Notes under the pieces: model-generated
Told to the model about the DNA's origin: nothing
Seen by the model: the letters and a program-made list of their open reading frames with translations, nothing else
Database searches by the model: none
Position numbers and translations under genes: made by a program
Part shown: positions 47,771 through 56,078 of the stretch, piece by piece
Layout: each line of letters starts with the position of its first letter
How positions within the stretch are numbered: the first letter of the stretch is position 1
Assembly (NCBI RefSeq): GCF_019510245.1
Contig: NZ_JAEKKT010000114.1
Location: 1 to 64,000, forward strand
Origin: Streptomyces sp.
GTDB lineage: Bacteria > Actinomycetota > Actinomycetes > Streptomycetales > Streptomycetaceae
Direction: 5' to 3'
DNA: 64,000 nt

Positions 47771-48723
47771 AAGGCTCCCTCTGGCTCGCCTGGCGCCAGC
47801 AGCGCGTCGCCGCCGGCATCGGCGCGGCCGCCCTGCTCCTCACCGCGGCGATCGCCGCGTACTACCGCTCGGACATGCTGGACGCCCTGCACAGCGGGCT
47901 GTTCGACCACTGCGCCACCGGGCCGCTGTACTGCACACGGTCCGACACCGGCCTGCCACTGCTGCTGGACGTGGAGCCGCTGAAGTACCTCGGCGCGCTG
48001 AACATCGTCCTGCCCGTCGTCATCGGCGTCTTCTGGGGCGCCCCGCTGCTGGGCCGCGACCGGGAACTGGGCACCCATCGCCTGGTCCTCGCCCAGGGCC
48101 CGAGCCGCGGTCAGTGGTTCGCCTCCCGGTTCGCGCTGGCCGCGGTGACCACCACCGCCCTCTCCGGCCTGCTCGCCGGAGTGTTCGCCTGGTGGTGGCG
48201 GCCGGCCGCCGACCGCAGCTACGGCCTGTTCTGGTACGACACCACGGCACTGAGCGGCTCGGGCCCCCGGGTCGTCGCGGCCGCCCTGTTCGGCCTGGCA
48301 GCCGGCACACTGCTGGGCCTGCTGGCCCGCCGGGTCCTGGCAGCCATGGGCCTGACCCTGCTGGTGACGGGGACGACGGCACTCCTGCTGGAGTGGACCC
48401 ACTGGACCCGGCTCCTCGTGCCGCCGCACACCTACGTCAGCGCCGGCAGCACCCCCAAGGCTCCGATGGGCGAGAAGTGGTCGACCGGCGACTACGGCCT
48501 GATCACGGCCTCCGGCCGCCACGACTCCGTGTTCAACTGCGCCTACCCGTCGGGTGCCCGGCTCAAGGAGTGCATGACGGCACACGGATACGTGGCCCGC
48601 TTCTACGAGGCCAACCCGGCCGGTGACTACTGGACCTTCCAGTGGACCGACACCGCGGTCCTCGGCGGCCTGGCCGTCCTGCTCACGGTCGTCACGGTGC
48701 TGCTCCTGCGCCGCCGCGTCTGA
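47767..48723 (+). CDS. ABC transporter permease
   Basis: 318 aa from GTG 47767 (VKGSLWLAWRQQRVAAGI). Six hydrophobic spans are visible: AAGIGAAALLLTAAIAAYYR, LGALNIVLPVVIGVFWGAPL, FALAAVTTTALSGLLAGVFA, VVAAALFGLAAGTLLGLLAR, AAMGLTLLVTGTTALLLEW and AVLGGLAVLLTVVTVLLLRR. A large extracytoplasmic loop before the last span contains paired cysteines (VFNCAYPSG, KECMTAHG). The loop between span 1 and 2 also has a Cys pair (FDHCATGPLYC). It is the membrane partner of the preceding ATPase, forming an ABC-2-like exporter. Confidence 0.85.
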   Translation: MKGSLWLAWRQQRVAAGIGAAALLLTAAIAAYYRSDMLDALHSGLFDHCATGPLYCTRSDTGLPLLLDVEPLKYLGALNIVLPVVIGVFWGAPLLGRDRELGTHRLVLAQGPSRGQWFASRFALAAVTTTALSGLLAGVFAWWWRPAADRSYGLFWYDTTALSGSGPRVVAAALFGLAAGTLLGLLARRVLAAMGLTLLVTGTTALLLEWTHWTRLLVPPHTYVSAGSTPKAPMGEKWSTGDYGLITASGRHDSVFNCAYPSGARLKECMTAHGYVARFYEANPAGDYWTFQWTDTAVLGGLAVLLTVVTVLLLRRRV

Positions 48724-48752
48724 CGTCGCCGCCGCACCGCCGCCCCACCCGG

Positions 48753-48803
48753 TCTCCCCTCCCCCCTCTTCCCCTCTGCTCCCCTTCCCCTCTTTCCTTT
48801 CCT
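48753..48803. repeat. 51-bp polypyrimidine tract
   Basis: On the plus strand all bases but one (G 48778) are C or T. It lies between the permease stop and the leader ORF at 48823. Such tracts can form triplex DNA or act as transcription pause sites; no function is shown here. Confidence 0.8.
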
Positions 48804-48822
48804 GTACGGAGGTCGCTTCGCC

Positions 48823-48909
48823 ATGCCCGCCCGCACCAGGTCGCCGAAGAAAGCGCGCCCCAGCCGCGCCGCCATATGCGCCGGCCGCTCGCTGCCCGCC
48901 GTCTGCTGA
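48823..48909 (+). CDS. possible 28-aa leader peptide upstream of the acyltransferase gene
   Basis: ATG 48823 has GGAGG eight bases upstream. It runs 28 codons (MPARTRSPKKARPSRAAICA...) and stops at 48909, 17 bp before the acyltransferase start. The peptide is very basic (Arg/Lys/Pro). The strong ribosome-binding site contrasts with the absence of one at the acyltransferase ATG. This suggests translation of the peptide opens the downstream start, or that the annotated acyltransferase start is wrong (ATG 48876 is in frame). Confidence 0.4.
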   Translation: MPARTRSPKKARPSRAAICAGRSLPAVC

Positions 48910-48926
48910 CCCGGACCGGTTCCGAC

Positions 48927-50063
48927 ATGCCCTCCCCCGAAACCCACAGCGGGCCGTCACGCCTCGTCGCGATCGACGGGCTTCGCCTGGTGGCAGCGCT
49001 GATGGTCGCCGCGTACCACTTCCTGGGCACGCCCACGCCGCACTTCTGGGGCAGAACCGAGCTACGGGACTCCGCCCCGCTCCTGCACGGGATCAGCGCC
49101 TACGGCTGGCTCGGCGTCGAGTTCTTCTTCCTCATCAGCGGCTTCGTGATCTGCATGAGCTGCTGGGGACGGACCCCGGCGCAGTTCACCGTCTCCCGCG
49201 TCTCACGGCTCTTCCCGGCCTACTGGTGCGCGGTGCTCCTGGTCGTCCTGCTCGTCCTGGTCTCACGGCTGGGCCGGTGGCCCGCCGCCACGCGCATCGA
49301 CCCGCGAACGGTCCTGGGGAACCTGACCATGGCCCCCGGGCCACTGGGACTCGATCCGGTCGACGGGGTCAGCTGGACCCTCTGGGTGGAGGCACGCTTC
49401 TACCTGCTGATGGCCGTGCTCCTCGTCTTCGGCCTCTCCTACCGGCGGGTGGTGGCCTTCTGCGGAGCCTGGCTCCTGGCCGGTGTCCTCGCCCGTGAAC
49501 TCCACTCACCCCTGCTCGACGAGTTCGTCCTGACCCGGTACACCGGCCTGTTCGTCGCCGGGATCGTGCTCTACCTCATGCACAGATTCGGACAGAGTCT
49601 TCTGCTCTGGCTGCTGCTCGGTTTCGCCTGGTGCTACCAACTCACCGTGCTCGAACTCAGGGTGGCCGACCACGCCGCCGTACCTCCCGGCGAGAGCCGG
49701 CCCTCCTGGGCCGTCTGCGCGGCCGTGCTCACCGGCTGCCTCGGGCTGCTGGCCCTCGCCGGAATCGGCCCGCTCACCGGACTGCGATGGCGCTGGCCGG
49801 TCACCGCGGGGGCGCTCACCTACCCCTTCTACCTCGTCCACCAGAGCCTCGGGATCCCCCTGGCCAAGGGCCTGGTCCGGGCGTTCCCGTGGCTGGGGCC
49901 GCTGCCTGCGACGGCGCTGTCCGTCGTCTGCATGCTGGGGCTCTCCCTGCTGGTCCACAGGCTGGTGGAGCGTCGGCTCGGACGCCGTCTGAGACACCGC
50001 CTGACGCTCGACATGCGCCCGCGGGACCTCTCCGCGCGGCCCGCCCTCACCCACACGCGGTAA
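48927..50063 (+). CDS. acyltransferase-3 (OafA/NodX-like) membrane protein
   Basis: 378 aa from ATG 48927 (MPSPETHSGPSRLVAIDGLR); ATG 48876 is an in-frame alternative. The family opening IDGLRLVAALMVAAYHFLG with the catalytic His, then YGWLGVEFFFLISGFVICMS and RVSRLFPAYW are clear. Around ten membrane spans follow, including TLWVEARFYLLMAVLLVFGL, RYTGLFVAGIVLYLMHRFGQ and LTYPFYLVHQSLGIPL. The C-terminus is basic (RLVERRLGRRLRHR). It transfers acetyl or other acyl groups to extracellular sugars or peptidoglycan. The next gene is a secreted polysaccharide deacetylase, so acylation and deacylation of a wall or exopolymer may be linked. Confidence 0.88.
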   Translation: MPSPETHSGPSRLVAIDGLRLVAALMVAAYHFLGTPTPHFWGRTELRDSAPLLHGISAYGWLGVEFFFLISGFVICMSCWGRTPAQFTVSRVSRLFPAYWCAVLLVVLLVLVSRLGRWPAATRIDPRTVLGNLTMAPGPLGLDPVDGVSWTLWVEARFYLLMAVLLVFGLSYRRVVAFCGAWLLAGVLARELHSPLLDEFVLTRYTGLFVAGIVLYLMHRFGQSLLLWLLLGFAWCYQLTVLELRVADHAAVPPGESRPSWAVCAAVLTGCLGLLALAGIGPLTGLRWRWPVTAGALTYPFYLVHQSLGIPLAKGLVRAFPWLGPLPATALSVVCMLGLSLLVHRLVERRLGRRLRHRLTLDMRPRDLSARPALTHTR

Positions 50064-50093
50064 CCCCGCGCCTCCACCGAAGAAAGGACTCGT

Positions 50094-50873
50094 ATGCTTT
50101 TCAACGCACGTACCAGACGGTCCCGCATACTCATCGCCGTCGCGACGGCGGCGGCCGCCGTCGTGGCCGTCGCCGTGACCCTGGCCCTGACGGTGACGAC
50201 CTACGACCACACCTCGCCGCGCGCCGCCCGGGCCAAGGCATCGGGATCGGTGACCGGAGGCGTCGACTGCCGCAAGGCGAAGTGTGTGGCCCTCAGCTTC
50301 GACGGCGGTCCCAGCGCGACGACCCCCAAGCTGCTGGACATCCTCAAGCAGCGGCACCTGCACGCCACGTTCTTCGTGCAGGGCAGGGGCCACATCTCGA
50401 AGTACCCCGACATCCTGCGGCGGATCGCGGAGGAGGGGCACGAGATCGGCAACCACACCTGGACCCACCCGAGACTGACGGACCTCGACGAGGCCGGCGC
50501 CCGTGCGGAGCTGACCCGGACCCAGGACGCCATCGAGAAGATCACTGGAACCCGGCCCGTCCTGATGCGTCCGCCGGAGGGCCGCACCAACCGCAAGGTG
50601 GAGAAGATCTGCCGGGAGCTGGGTCTGGCGCAGGTGCTGTGGAGCGTCACGGCCAAGGACTACGAGACGACCGACTCGGCCCTGATCACCAAGCGGGTGC
50701 TCGACCAGACCCACCGCGACGGCATCATCCTGCTGCACGACCTGCACAAGGGGACCGTGCCCGCCGTCCCCGGCATTCTCAGCGCACTCGAGGAGCGTGG
50801 CTACACCGTCGTCACGGTGTCGCAACTGCTCGCCCCCGCCAAGCCCGAGCCCGGGATGGTCTACCGGCCCTGA
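50094..50873 (+). CDS. membrane-anchored NodB-type polysaccharide deacetylase with altered motif 1
   Basis: 259 aa from ATG 50094 with GAAAGGA upstream. Residues 10-35 form an anchor or uncleaved signal: RILIAVATAAAAVVAVAVTL. The NodB domain begins at about residue 62. Motif 1 is SFDGGPSA where TFDDGP is usual: the catalytic-base Asp is kept, but the second Asp, a metal ligand, is Gly. Motif 2 is intact (GNHTWTHP), motif 3 is RPPEGRTN and motif 5 ILLHD. The change should weaken metal binding, so activity is uncertain. It is located 30 bp after the acyltransferase gene. Confidence 0.85.
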   Translation: MLFNARTRRSRILIAVATAAAAVVAVAVTLALTVTTYDHTSPRAARAKASGSVTGGVDCRKAKCVALSFDGGPSATTPKLLDILKQRHLHATFFVQGRGHISKYPDILRRIAEEGHEIGNHTWTHPRLTDLDEAGARAELTRTQDAIEKITGTRPVLMRPPEGRTNRKVEKICRELGLAQVLWSVTAKDYETTDSALITKRVLDQTHRDGIILLHDLHKGTVPAVPGILSALEERGYTVVTVSQLLAPAKPEPGMVYRP

Positions 50874-50897
50874 GGCGCCTCGACGGCGGTCCACCCC

Positions 50898-50957
50898 TTG
50901 TCGCTCTCCCCCGCGGGAACCTAGACTCCCGGCATGAACTGAAGTTGGTTCAGTTCA
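50898..50957 (+). promoter_or_regulatory. promoter with overlapping TetR-type operator
   Basis: -35 TTGTCG (50898-50903), 18 nt, -10 TAGACT (50922-50927). Just downstream lies a perfect dyad TGAACTGAA-GTTGG-TTCAGTTCA (50935-50957). The half site recurs at 56480-56488 (TTCAGTTCA), before the SnoaL operon. The TetR repressor at 56539-57165 is the likely binder. Confidence 0.75.
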
Positions 50958-50987
50958 GGAGCTGTCGCGGGCGGAAGGGAGCGGACG

Positions 50988-51791
50988 ATGGATGGTTCCC
51001 TCGTGGAGAGGATCGCTCTCGTCACCGGCGCCGGCGGGGGCATCGGCCGGGCCGTCGCGGTGGAGCTGGCCCGGCAGGGCGCGTCGGCCGTGGCCGTCGC
51101 CGACCTCGACGAGGCGGCCGCCGGCGAGACCGCCGCGATGGTGCGGGCCGAGGGGGCGAAGGCCGAGGCGATCGGGTGCGACCTGCGGGCGCGTGACGAC
51201 ATCGAGGCCATGGTGACGCGGTGTGCCGAGCGCTTCGGCGGCCTCGACGTGCTGGTCAACAACGCCGGAGTGATCGACACCGCGTTCACGGCCGGCCAGG
51301 ACCACGGTGTCGCCTCGCTCCCCGAGGAGGTCTGGGACGTCGTCTACGAGGTCAATCTCAAGGCCGTCTGGCTGACGACCAAGTTCGCGGCACCCCATCT
51401 GCGCCGCTCCACACGTGGCCCGGCCATCGTCAACACCGCCTCGGTCTCCGGCCTGGTCGGCTTCCCCGACTGCCCCGCCTACGGCGTCACCAAGGCCGGT
51501 GTCATCCACCTGACCAAGGTCACCGCGGTCGACCTGGCCCCGGTGCGCTGCAACTGCCTCTGCCCCGGCGTCATCGACACCCGGCTGACGCAGGACCACT
51601 TCGCCGCGGCCGAGGATCGCGCGGCCACGGAACGGGCGCTGCTGGCCCCGCAGTTGGTGGACCGGCTGGGGCGGCCGGAGGAGGTGGCCCGGCTCGCCTG
51701 CTTCCTCGCCTCGGGGAACGCGGCGTTCATCACGGGCGCCGCCTGCGTGATCGACGGCGGCGCGCTGGCCTGGCGCGGTGTCAGGGACTGA
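50988..51791 (+). CDS. SDR-family oxidoreductase
   Basis: 267 aa from ATG 50988 (MDGSLVERIALVTGAGGGIG), AAGGGAG upstream. Classical SDR: TGAGGGIGRAVAVELA cofactor loop, GLDVLVNNAGVID, IVNTASVSGLVG with catalytic Ser and PAYGVTKAGVIHLTK (YxxxK). The last part, AAFITGAACVIDGG, is typical. It probably oxidises an alcohol intermediate in the acyl-CoA catabolic cluster. First gene after the TetR-type operator; the next SDR begins 16 bp on. The pair is convergent with the metallo-hydrolase gene. Confidence 0.88.
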   Translation: MDGSLVERIALVTGAGGGIGRAVAVELARQGASAVAVADLDEAAAGETAAMVRAEGAKAEAIGCDLRARDDIEAMVTRCAERFGGLDVLVNNAGVIDTAFTAGQDHGVASLPEEVWDVVYEVNLKAVWLTTKFAAPHLRRSTRGPAIVNTASVSGLVGFPDCPAYGVTKAGVIHLTKVTAVDLAPVRCNCLCPGVIDTRLTQDHFAAAEDRAATERALLAPQLVDRLGRPEEVARLACFLASGNAAFITGAACVIDGGALAWRGVRD

Positions 51792-51806
51792 GGAAGGACG
51801 GGCGTG

Positions 51807-52556
51807 ATGGAGACGAGGCTGGCCGGCCGGGTGGCCCTGGTGACCGGCGCGACCGGAGGCATCGGCGACGCCGTCGTACGGCGGTTCGCGGCCGAAGGTG
51901 CCACCGTGGTGGTGACGGACGTCGACGCGGAGCGCTGCGAGAAGCTCGCCGGGGAGGCCGGCGGCGGCTCCGTCGGGCTTGCCCTGGACGTGACCGACGA
52001 GTCGGCCTGGGAGGCCGTCGTGGACCGGGTGACCGGCCGGCTCGGCTCCCTGTCCGTACTGGTGAACAACGCCGGCATCGCCGCGATGCGCACCGTCGAG
52101 ACGGAGACCCGGGAGTCCTGGGACCAGGTGGTCGCGGTCACCCAGACCGGTGTCTGGCTCGGCATGAAGCACGCCGGCGCGGCCATCGAACGGTCCGGCG
52201 GCGGCTCGGTCGTCAACGTCGCGTCGATCTTCGGTACGGTCGGCGGCTTCGGCTCCCAGTTCTCGTACCACGCGGCCAAGGGCGCCGTACGGCTCATGAC
52301 GAAGAACGCCGCGCTGCACTGGGCGCGGCGCGGCGTCCGGGTCAACTCCCTGCACCCCGGCTTCATCGAGACGCCCCGGTCCCGTGAACTGTGGCGGGGC
52401 ACACCGCGGTTGGCCGCGATGCTCGAGGGCACCCCGCTCGGCCGGCTCGGCACCCCCGAGGAGGTCGCGGCGGCCGTGGCGTTCCTGGCCTCCGACGACG
52501 CGAGCTTCATGACCGGCTCGGAGCTGTACGTCGACGGAGGCTGGACGGCGCGCTGA
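51807..52556 (+). CDS. SDR-family oxidoreductase
   Basis: 249 aa; ATG 51807 with GAAGGACGG upstream (GTG 51804 is immediately before it). SDR motifs: VALVTGATGGIGDAVVRRFA, SVLVNNAGIAA, VVNVASIFGTV and SYHAAKGAVRLMTK (YxxxK). It ends FMTGSELYVDGGWTAR. It is the second SDR of a two-gene operon controlled by the dyad at 50935. Typical of hydroxyacyl or cyclic-alcohol dehydrogenases. The convergent gap to the next gene (109 bp) contains only GC-rich sequence with no clear stem. Confidence 0.88.
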   Translation: METRLAGRVALVTGATGGIGDAVVRRFAAEGATVVVTDVDAERCEKLAGEAGGGSVGLALDVTDESAWEAVVDRVTGRLGSLSVLVNNAGIAAMRTVETETRESWDQVVAVTQTGVWLGMKHAGAAIERSGGGSVVNVASIFGTVGGFGSQFSYHAAKGAVRLMTKNAALHWARRGVRVNSLHPGFIETPRSRELWRGTPRLAAMLEGTPLGRLGTPEEVAAAVAFLASDDASFMTGSELYVDGGWTAR

Positions 52557-52665
52557 GCGCTCCGCCGGCAGTGCCCCGTCGGGTCGTCCGGCGTCCGCGG
52601 TGCCGTAGTGGCTGGTCGCGCGGTTCCCCGCGTCCCTCTGCGGCGCCGCCGAACCGCGGTTGACT

Positions 52666-53745
52666 TCACCCGGCCTGTTCTCCGGCGTCGATGCGAGGGT
52701 GCGCGGTGTAGTGGTCGACGCCGTCGGCCGACCGTGTGCGGCGGACGTGACCGCGGGCCGCCAGCACGTCGAGGTGGGCCGCGGTCTCGTTGACCGCGAG
52801 CATCTGGTTGAAGGCGTTCAGCTCGGCGAAGGCGATCTTGCGCCGGGTCCACCCCAGCTCTCCGGCCACTGCGTGGGCGTCGAGCGTGCGGTCGCCGAGG
52901 ACGGCCCGGGTCTGGGCGAGCCGGTCGTCGTGATGGGCCAGCAACTCGCCGACCCGGGCGTGCACACTGTCGCCCACCGGGCCGTGCGCCGGCAGCAGCC
53001 GGGCGTCCGCGAGCGCCGTCATCCTGCGCAGCGAGTCGAGGTAGTCCCCCAACGGCAGCCGAGACGGGCCGAGTTCGAAGCCGATGGACGGGGTGATGTG
53101 CGGCAGGACGTGGTCCCCGGAGAACAGCAGGCCCCGGGCGGGGTCGAGGTAGACGACGTGCCCCCGGGTGTGGCCCGGGGTCGGGACGACCTGCAGCCTC
53201 GTGTCGCCGAAACGGAGTTCCTCCGCCTCCAGCCAGCGGTCCGGGGCCTCCCAGACGTCCGGGTCGAAGTCGCCGTGGTCCATCGCGGCCACCCGTTCGG
53301 CGAGTTCGCCCGCACCGGCCCGGGCCAGCGTCTCCAGCGAACCGGCCGGCTGCGTCGTACGGAGCGATCCGAGCAGTTCCAGGCCCCGGCGCTCGCCCGA
53401 GCCCAGGTAGACCCGGGAGCCGAGCAGCCTGCGCAGGGCGACGGCCTGCGTGTAGTGGTCGCGGTGGATGTGGGTGACCAGGATGTGGCTGATCTCGCCG
53501 AGGTCGTGGCCCAGGTCCGCGAGCGCGTCCTCAAGTGCCTGGAGAGACTCGGGGATCGACCAGCCCCCGTCGACCAGGACCAGCCCCTCCGCCAGGCCTT
53601 CCAGCGCGTACACGTTGACCGCGCGCAGTCCGTCGTCCGGCAGCGGCAGCGGGATGCGGTGGACGCCGGGCCGTACGGTCTCGGCGCCGGCCTCCGCCCA
53701 CCGGCCGCGGTCGAAGCGAGGGGTGCGGGTCGTGGGGGAGGTCAT
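52666..53745 (-). CDS. metallo-beta-lactamase-fold hydrolase
   Basis: 359 aa from ATG 53745 (MTSPTTRTPRFDRGRWAEAG), coupled to the ligase gene by ATGA. Zn motif: HILVTHIHRDHYTQAVAL (HxHxDH), then PTPGHTRGHVVYLDPA and LFSGDHVLPHI, and the terminal LLPAHGPVGD. The C-terminal winged-helix-like tail (residues 290-355, LGWTRRKIAFAELNAFNQML) is common in the LACTB2/MBL-fold group acting on CoA thioesters or RNA. In this catabolic operon a thioesterase-like role is likely. It is downstream of the acyl-CoA ligase gene. Confidence 0.85.
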   Translation of the reverse strand: MTSPTTRTPRFDRGRWAEAGAETVRPGVHRIPLPLPDDGLRAVNVYALEGLAEGLVLVDGGWSIPESLQALEDALADLGHDLGEISHILVTHIHRDHYTQAVALRRLLGSRVYLGSGERRGLELLGSLRTTQPAGSLETLARAGAGELAERVAAMDHGDFDPDVWEAPDRWLEAEELRFGDTRLQVVPTPGHTRGHVVYLDPARGLLFSGDHVLPHITPSIGFELGPSRLPLGDYLDSLRRMTALADARLLPAHGPVGDSVHARVGELLAHHDDRLAQTRAVLGDRTLDAHAVAGELGWTRRKIAFAELNAFNQMLAVNETAAHLDVLAARGHVRRTRSADGVDHYTAHPRIDAGEQAG

Positions 53746-55292
53746 GCGTCTCCTTGCTGGTGAGGTTCCCGGTGCGGTTGCGGGACCGGCTCCGGGGCGG
53801 GCCGGGTGTGCAGTTCGTGTGCGAGCCTGCGGGCTCCGGGGCGGTCGAGCTTGCCCACCGTGGTCTGGGGCAACTCGGCCACGGTGAAGGCGAACTCGGG
53901 CCACTTGGCCTTGGACAGGCCGGTGCGGTCGAGGTGTGCGGTGATGTCGTCGAGACCGATGCCGTCGTGGCCGTCCTCCGGGACCACGAGCACGGCCGCC
54001 CGCTCGCCGAGCAGCGGGTCCGGCACCGGCACCACACACGCTCGGGCGACACCCGGGTGGGCGGCGACGGCGCGTTCGATCTCGGTGATGTCGAGGTTGC
54101 GGCCGCCCCGGATGATGACGTCCTTCTCCCGGCCCATGACGGTGACCGTCCCGTCGTCGCCGGTGACCAGCAGGTCCCCGGTGGGGAAGAAGCCGTCCGG
54201 GGTGAGGTCCGGCGGTTCGACCCGGCCGTCGCGGGCGTACCCCACGAACAGGGAAGGACCGCGGACCTCGGCCCGGCCGGTCGTGCCCGGGCCGAGGACG
54301 GTGCCGTCGGCGGCTACCGCGCGCAACTCGGTCCCGGGGAACGGGCGTCCGTCGCGGCCCAGCCGGATCTCCTCCGGGTCGTCGGGCCGTGGGGAGGTGT
54401 GCCCGAGGCATTCGGACATGCCGAAGACGCGCAGGATCCGGGTCCCGAGCGAGCGTTCGGCACGGGCGAGGGCGCCGCGGTCCATGGGACCACCGCCGAC
54501 CGTGATGGAGCGGACGCCTTCGAGGACCCGTGATCCGGCGGCCGCCGAGCCCATCTGCAGGGCCATGGTCGGCACGCACATGGTCCATCGGACGTCGTTC
54601 GCGGACATCCGCGCCAGTGCCTCCTCGCGGTCCCAGCGGCCGCTCAGGACCAGTGGGCCGCCGAGCATCAGCGCCATGGCCACGCCGAAGCAGTAGGCGG
54701 CGGTCGAGGAGAGGGGCACGACGGCGGCCACCGCGTCGCCGTCGCGCAGCCCGTTGATCTCCGCGGTGCGGGCGCACGCGTAGCGCAGGGCAGTCTCGGA
54801 CTGGACCACTCCTTTGGGCCGGCCGGTCGAGCCGGACGTGAGGCCGATGAGCGCGCCGCCGGACCAGCGGGAGACCTCGCGCGGGCCCTGGCCGACGAGC
54901 GCCTGCCAGCCGTCGAGCACCCCGGCCGTCCGCGCACCCCGCATTCCCTCCCGCGCCTGCCATCCCCCGGCCGCGGACGGCTCGGCGACGACGGTGTCGG
55001 GGCGGATGTCCTCCAGGGCCGCCGCGAACTCGGCCCGGGTCGTGTGCCGGTTGACCAGGGCCAGGACGCCACCGGTCATTCCCACGGCGAGGGTGGCGGC
55101 GACGGTGCGCCAGGAGTTGTCCGCCTGGAGCAGGACGGTCCCGCCGGGCGAGCCGTCCGGTGCCATGGCGCCGGCCAGTTCGGCCGCGTGCGCCAGCAGG
55201 CGGCGCGCGCCGTGCCGGCCCGTGTCGTCGACGACGGCTGTGAAGTCGGCCTTCTCCGCGCGTCGCTGGAACTCCCGCACTGTCTGTCGCAT
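53742..55292 (-). CDS. acyl-CoA synthetase (class I adenylate-forming)
   Basis: 516 aa from ATG 55292 (MRQTVREFQRRAEKADFTAV). Adenylation core motifs: IGLTSGSTGRPKGVVQSETA (A3), SITVGGGPMDRG, RVFGMSECLGHTSPRP (A5), FPTGDLLVTGDDGTVTVMGR (A7/A8) and GRNLDITEIERAVAAHPGVA. The C-terminal domain has TVGKLDRPGARRL with the catalytic Lys. It activates a carboxylic acid to the CoA ester and feeds the ACAD and hydratase enzymes encoded further downstream. The small genes 55356-56425 upstream belong to the same strand and probably the same transcript. Confidence 0.88.
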   Translation of the reverse strand: MRQTVREFQRRAEKADFTAVVDDTGRHGARRLLAHAAELAGAMAPDGSPGGTVLLQADNSWRTVAATLAVGMTGGVLALVNRHTTRAEFAAALEDIRPDTVVAEPSAAGGWQAREGMRGARTAGVLDGWQALVGQGPREVSRWSGGALIGLTSGSTGRPKGVVQSETALRYACARTAEINGLRDGDAVAAVVPLSSTAAYCFGVAMALMLGGPLVLSGRWDREEALARMSANDVRWTMCVPTMALQMGSAAAGSRVLEGVRSITVGGGPMDRGALARAERSLGTRILRVFGMSECLGHTSPRPDDPEEIRLGRDGRPFPGTELRAVAADGTVLGPGTTGRAEVRGPSLFVGYARDGRVEPPDLTPDGFFPTGDLLVTGDDGTVTVMGREKDVIIRGGRNLDITEIERAVAAHPGVARACVVPVPDPLLGERAAVLVVPEDGHDGIGLDDITAHLDRTGLSKAKWPEFAFTVAELPQTTVGKLDRPGARRLAHELHTRPAPEPVPQPHREPHQQGDA

Positions 55293-55355
55293 CCGCTGCT
55301 TCCTCGCCTCGTCGCGCGAAAGGTGGTGGTGGCTGTCCGGCTCCGGCGGGCGCGC

Positions 55356-55676
55356 TCAGCCCGGGTACATCTCCAGCTCGCCGCCCATGACGGCGATCCT
55401 CCGGCCCCTCATGTCGCCGACCTGGGCGACCGCGGCCGCCCACTCGGGGCTGTCCAGTGCCCCGCGCAGGTCCTCGGCGGTGTCGAAGCACAGGACGGAG
55501 ACCCCGTCCCAGCCCTCGGAGCGCGGTTCGAGGGCCGTGTCGATGTCGGTGTGCCGCCAGGACCGCAGGCCGGGCAGGGCCAGGGCGAGTTCGGCGTGCT
55601 CGCCGCGCCACCAGGTGATGAACCGCTCGTGCGTCCACTCGGGCGGCCGGGCGGCCAGCAGGACCAGGTTGTACAT
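55356..55676 (-). CDS. EthD-domain protein
   Basis: 106 aa from ATG 55676. It has a ferredoxin-like EthD fold: MYNLVLLAARPPEWTHERFI with TWWRGEHAELALALPGLRS, and VSVLCFDTAEDLRGALDSPE, WAAAVAQVGDMRGRR. EthD proteins accompany P450 and steroid or polycyclic catabolism genes, but their reaction is unresolved. It lies 63 bp before the ligase gene and 18 bp after the SnoaL gene on the same strand, indicating co-transcription. Confidence 0.82.
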   Translation of the reverse strand: MYNLVLLAARPPEWTHERFITWWRGEHAELALALPGLRSWRHTDIDTALEPRSEGWDGVSVLCFDTAEDLRGALDSPEWAAAVAQVGDMRGRRIAVMGGELEMYPG

Positions 55677-55694
55677 CGCGCCTCCTCGGGCATC

Positions 55695-56078
55695 TCAGGT
55701 GAACAGCACCTCGGGCGAGCGCCCGATCATCAGCCGCCGCAGCCGGCCGGTCTCGTCCAGCCGCGCGCCGGCCACGAACGTCGCCTCCGGCACCCCGGAG
55801 CGCCGCACCTCGCCGAGGAACAGCTCGTCCCGGCCGACGGTGCCCGCCGTGAGCAGGTGGTGGGTGCGGACGCCCACCTGGCGCTGGGCGAGGTAGCCCG
55901 CCATCTCGGCCCGGCCGCCGTGGAAGTCGGTCGCACCGCCGGCGCCGGTCGAGAAGAGGATGGAGAACGAGAAGTCGTCGCTGATCAGGTCCAGGACGCG
56001 GTCCGCGTCCTCGCTGTCGAGGATGGCGAACCAGCGGGTCAGGAACGCTGCGGTGGACTGCGCGGCCGGGGCGGTCAC
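55695..56078 (-). CDS. SnoaL-like NTF2-fold protein
   Basis: 127 aa from ATG 56078 (MTAPAAQSTAAFLTRWFAIL). NTF2 cone fold: DADRVLDLISDDFSFSILFS, ATDFHGGRAEMAGYL, THHLLTAGTVGRDELFLGEV and LDETGRLRRLMIG. These are lyases, isomerases or non-catalytic ligand binders. It overlaps the preceding SnoaL gene by ATGA (56075-56078). Two tandem NTF2 proteins suggest a heteromer or sequential handling of a cyclic intermediate. Confidence 0.8.
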   Translation of the reverse strand: MTAPAAQSTAAFLTRWFAILDSEDADRVLDLISDDFSFSILFSTGAGGATDFHGGRAEMAGYLAQRQVGVRTHHLLTAGTVGRDELFLGEVRRSGVPEATFVAGARLDETGRLRRLMIGRSPEVLFT

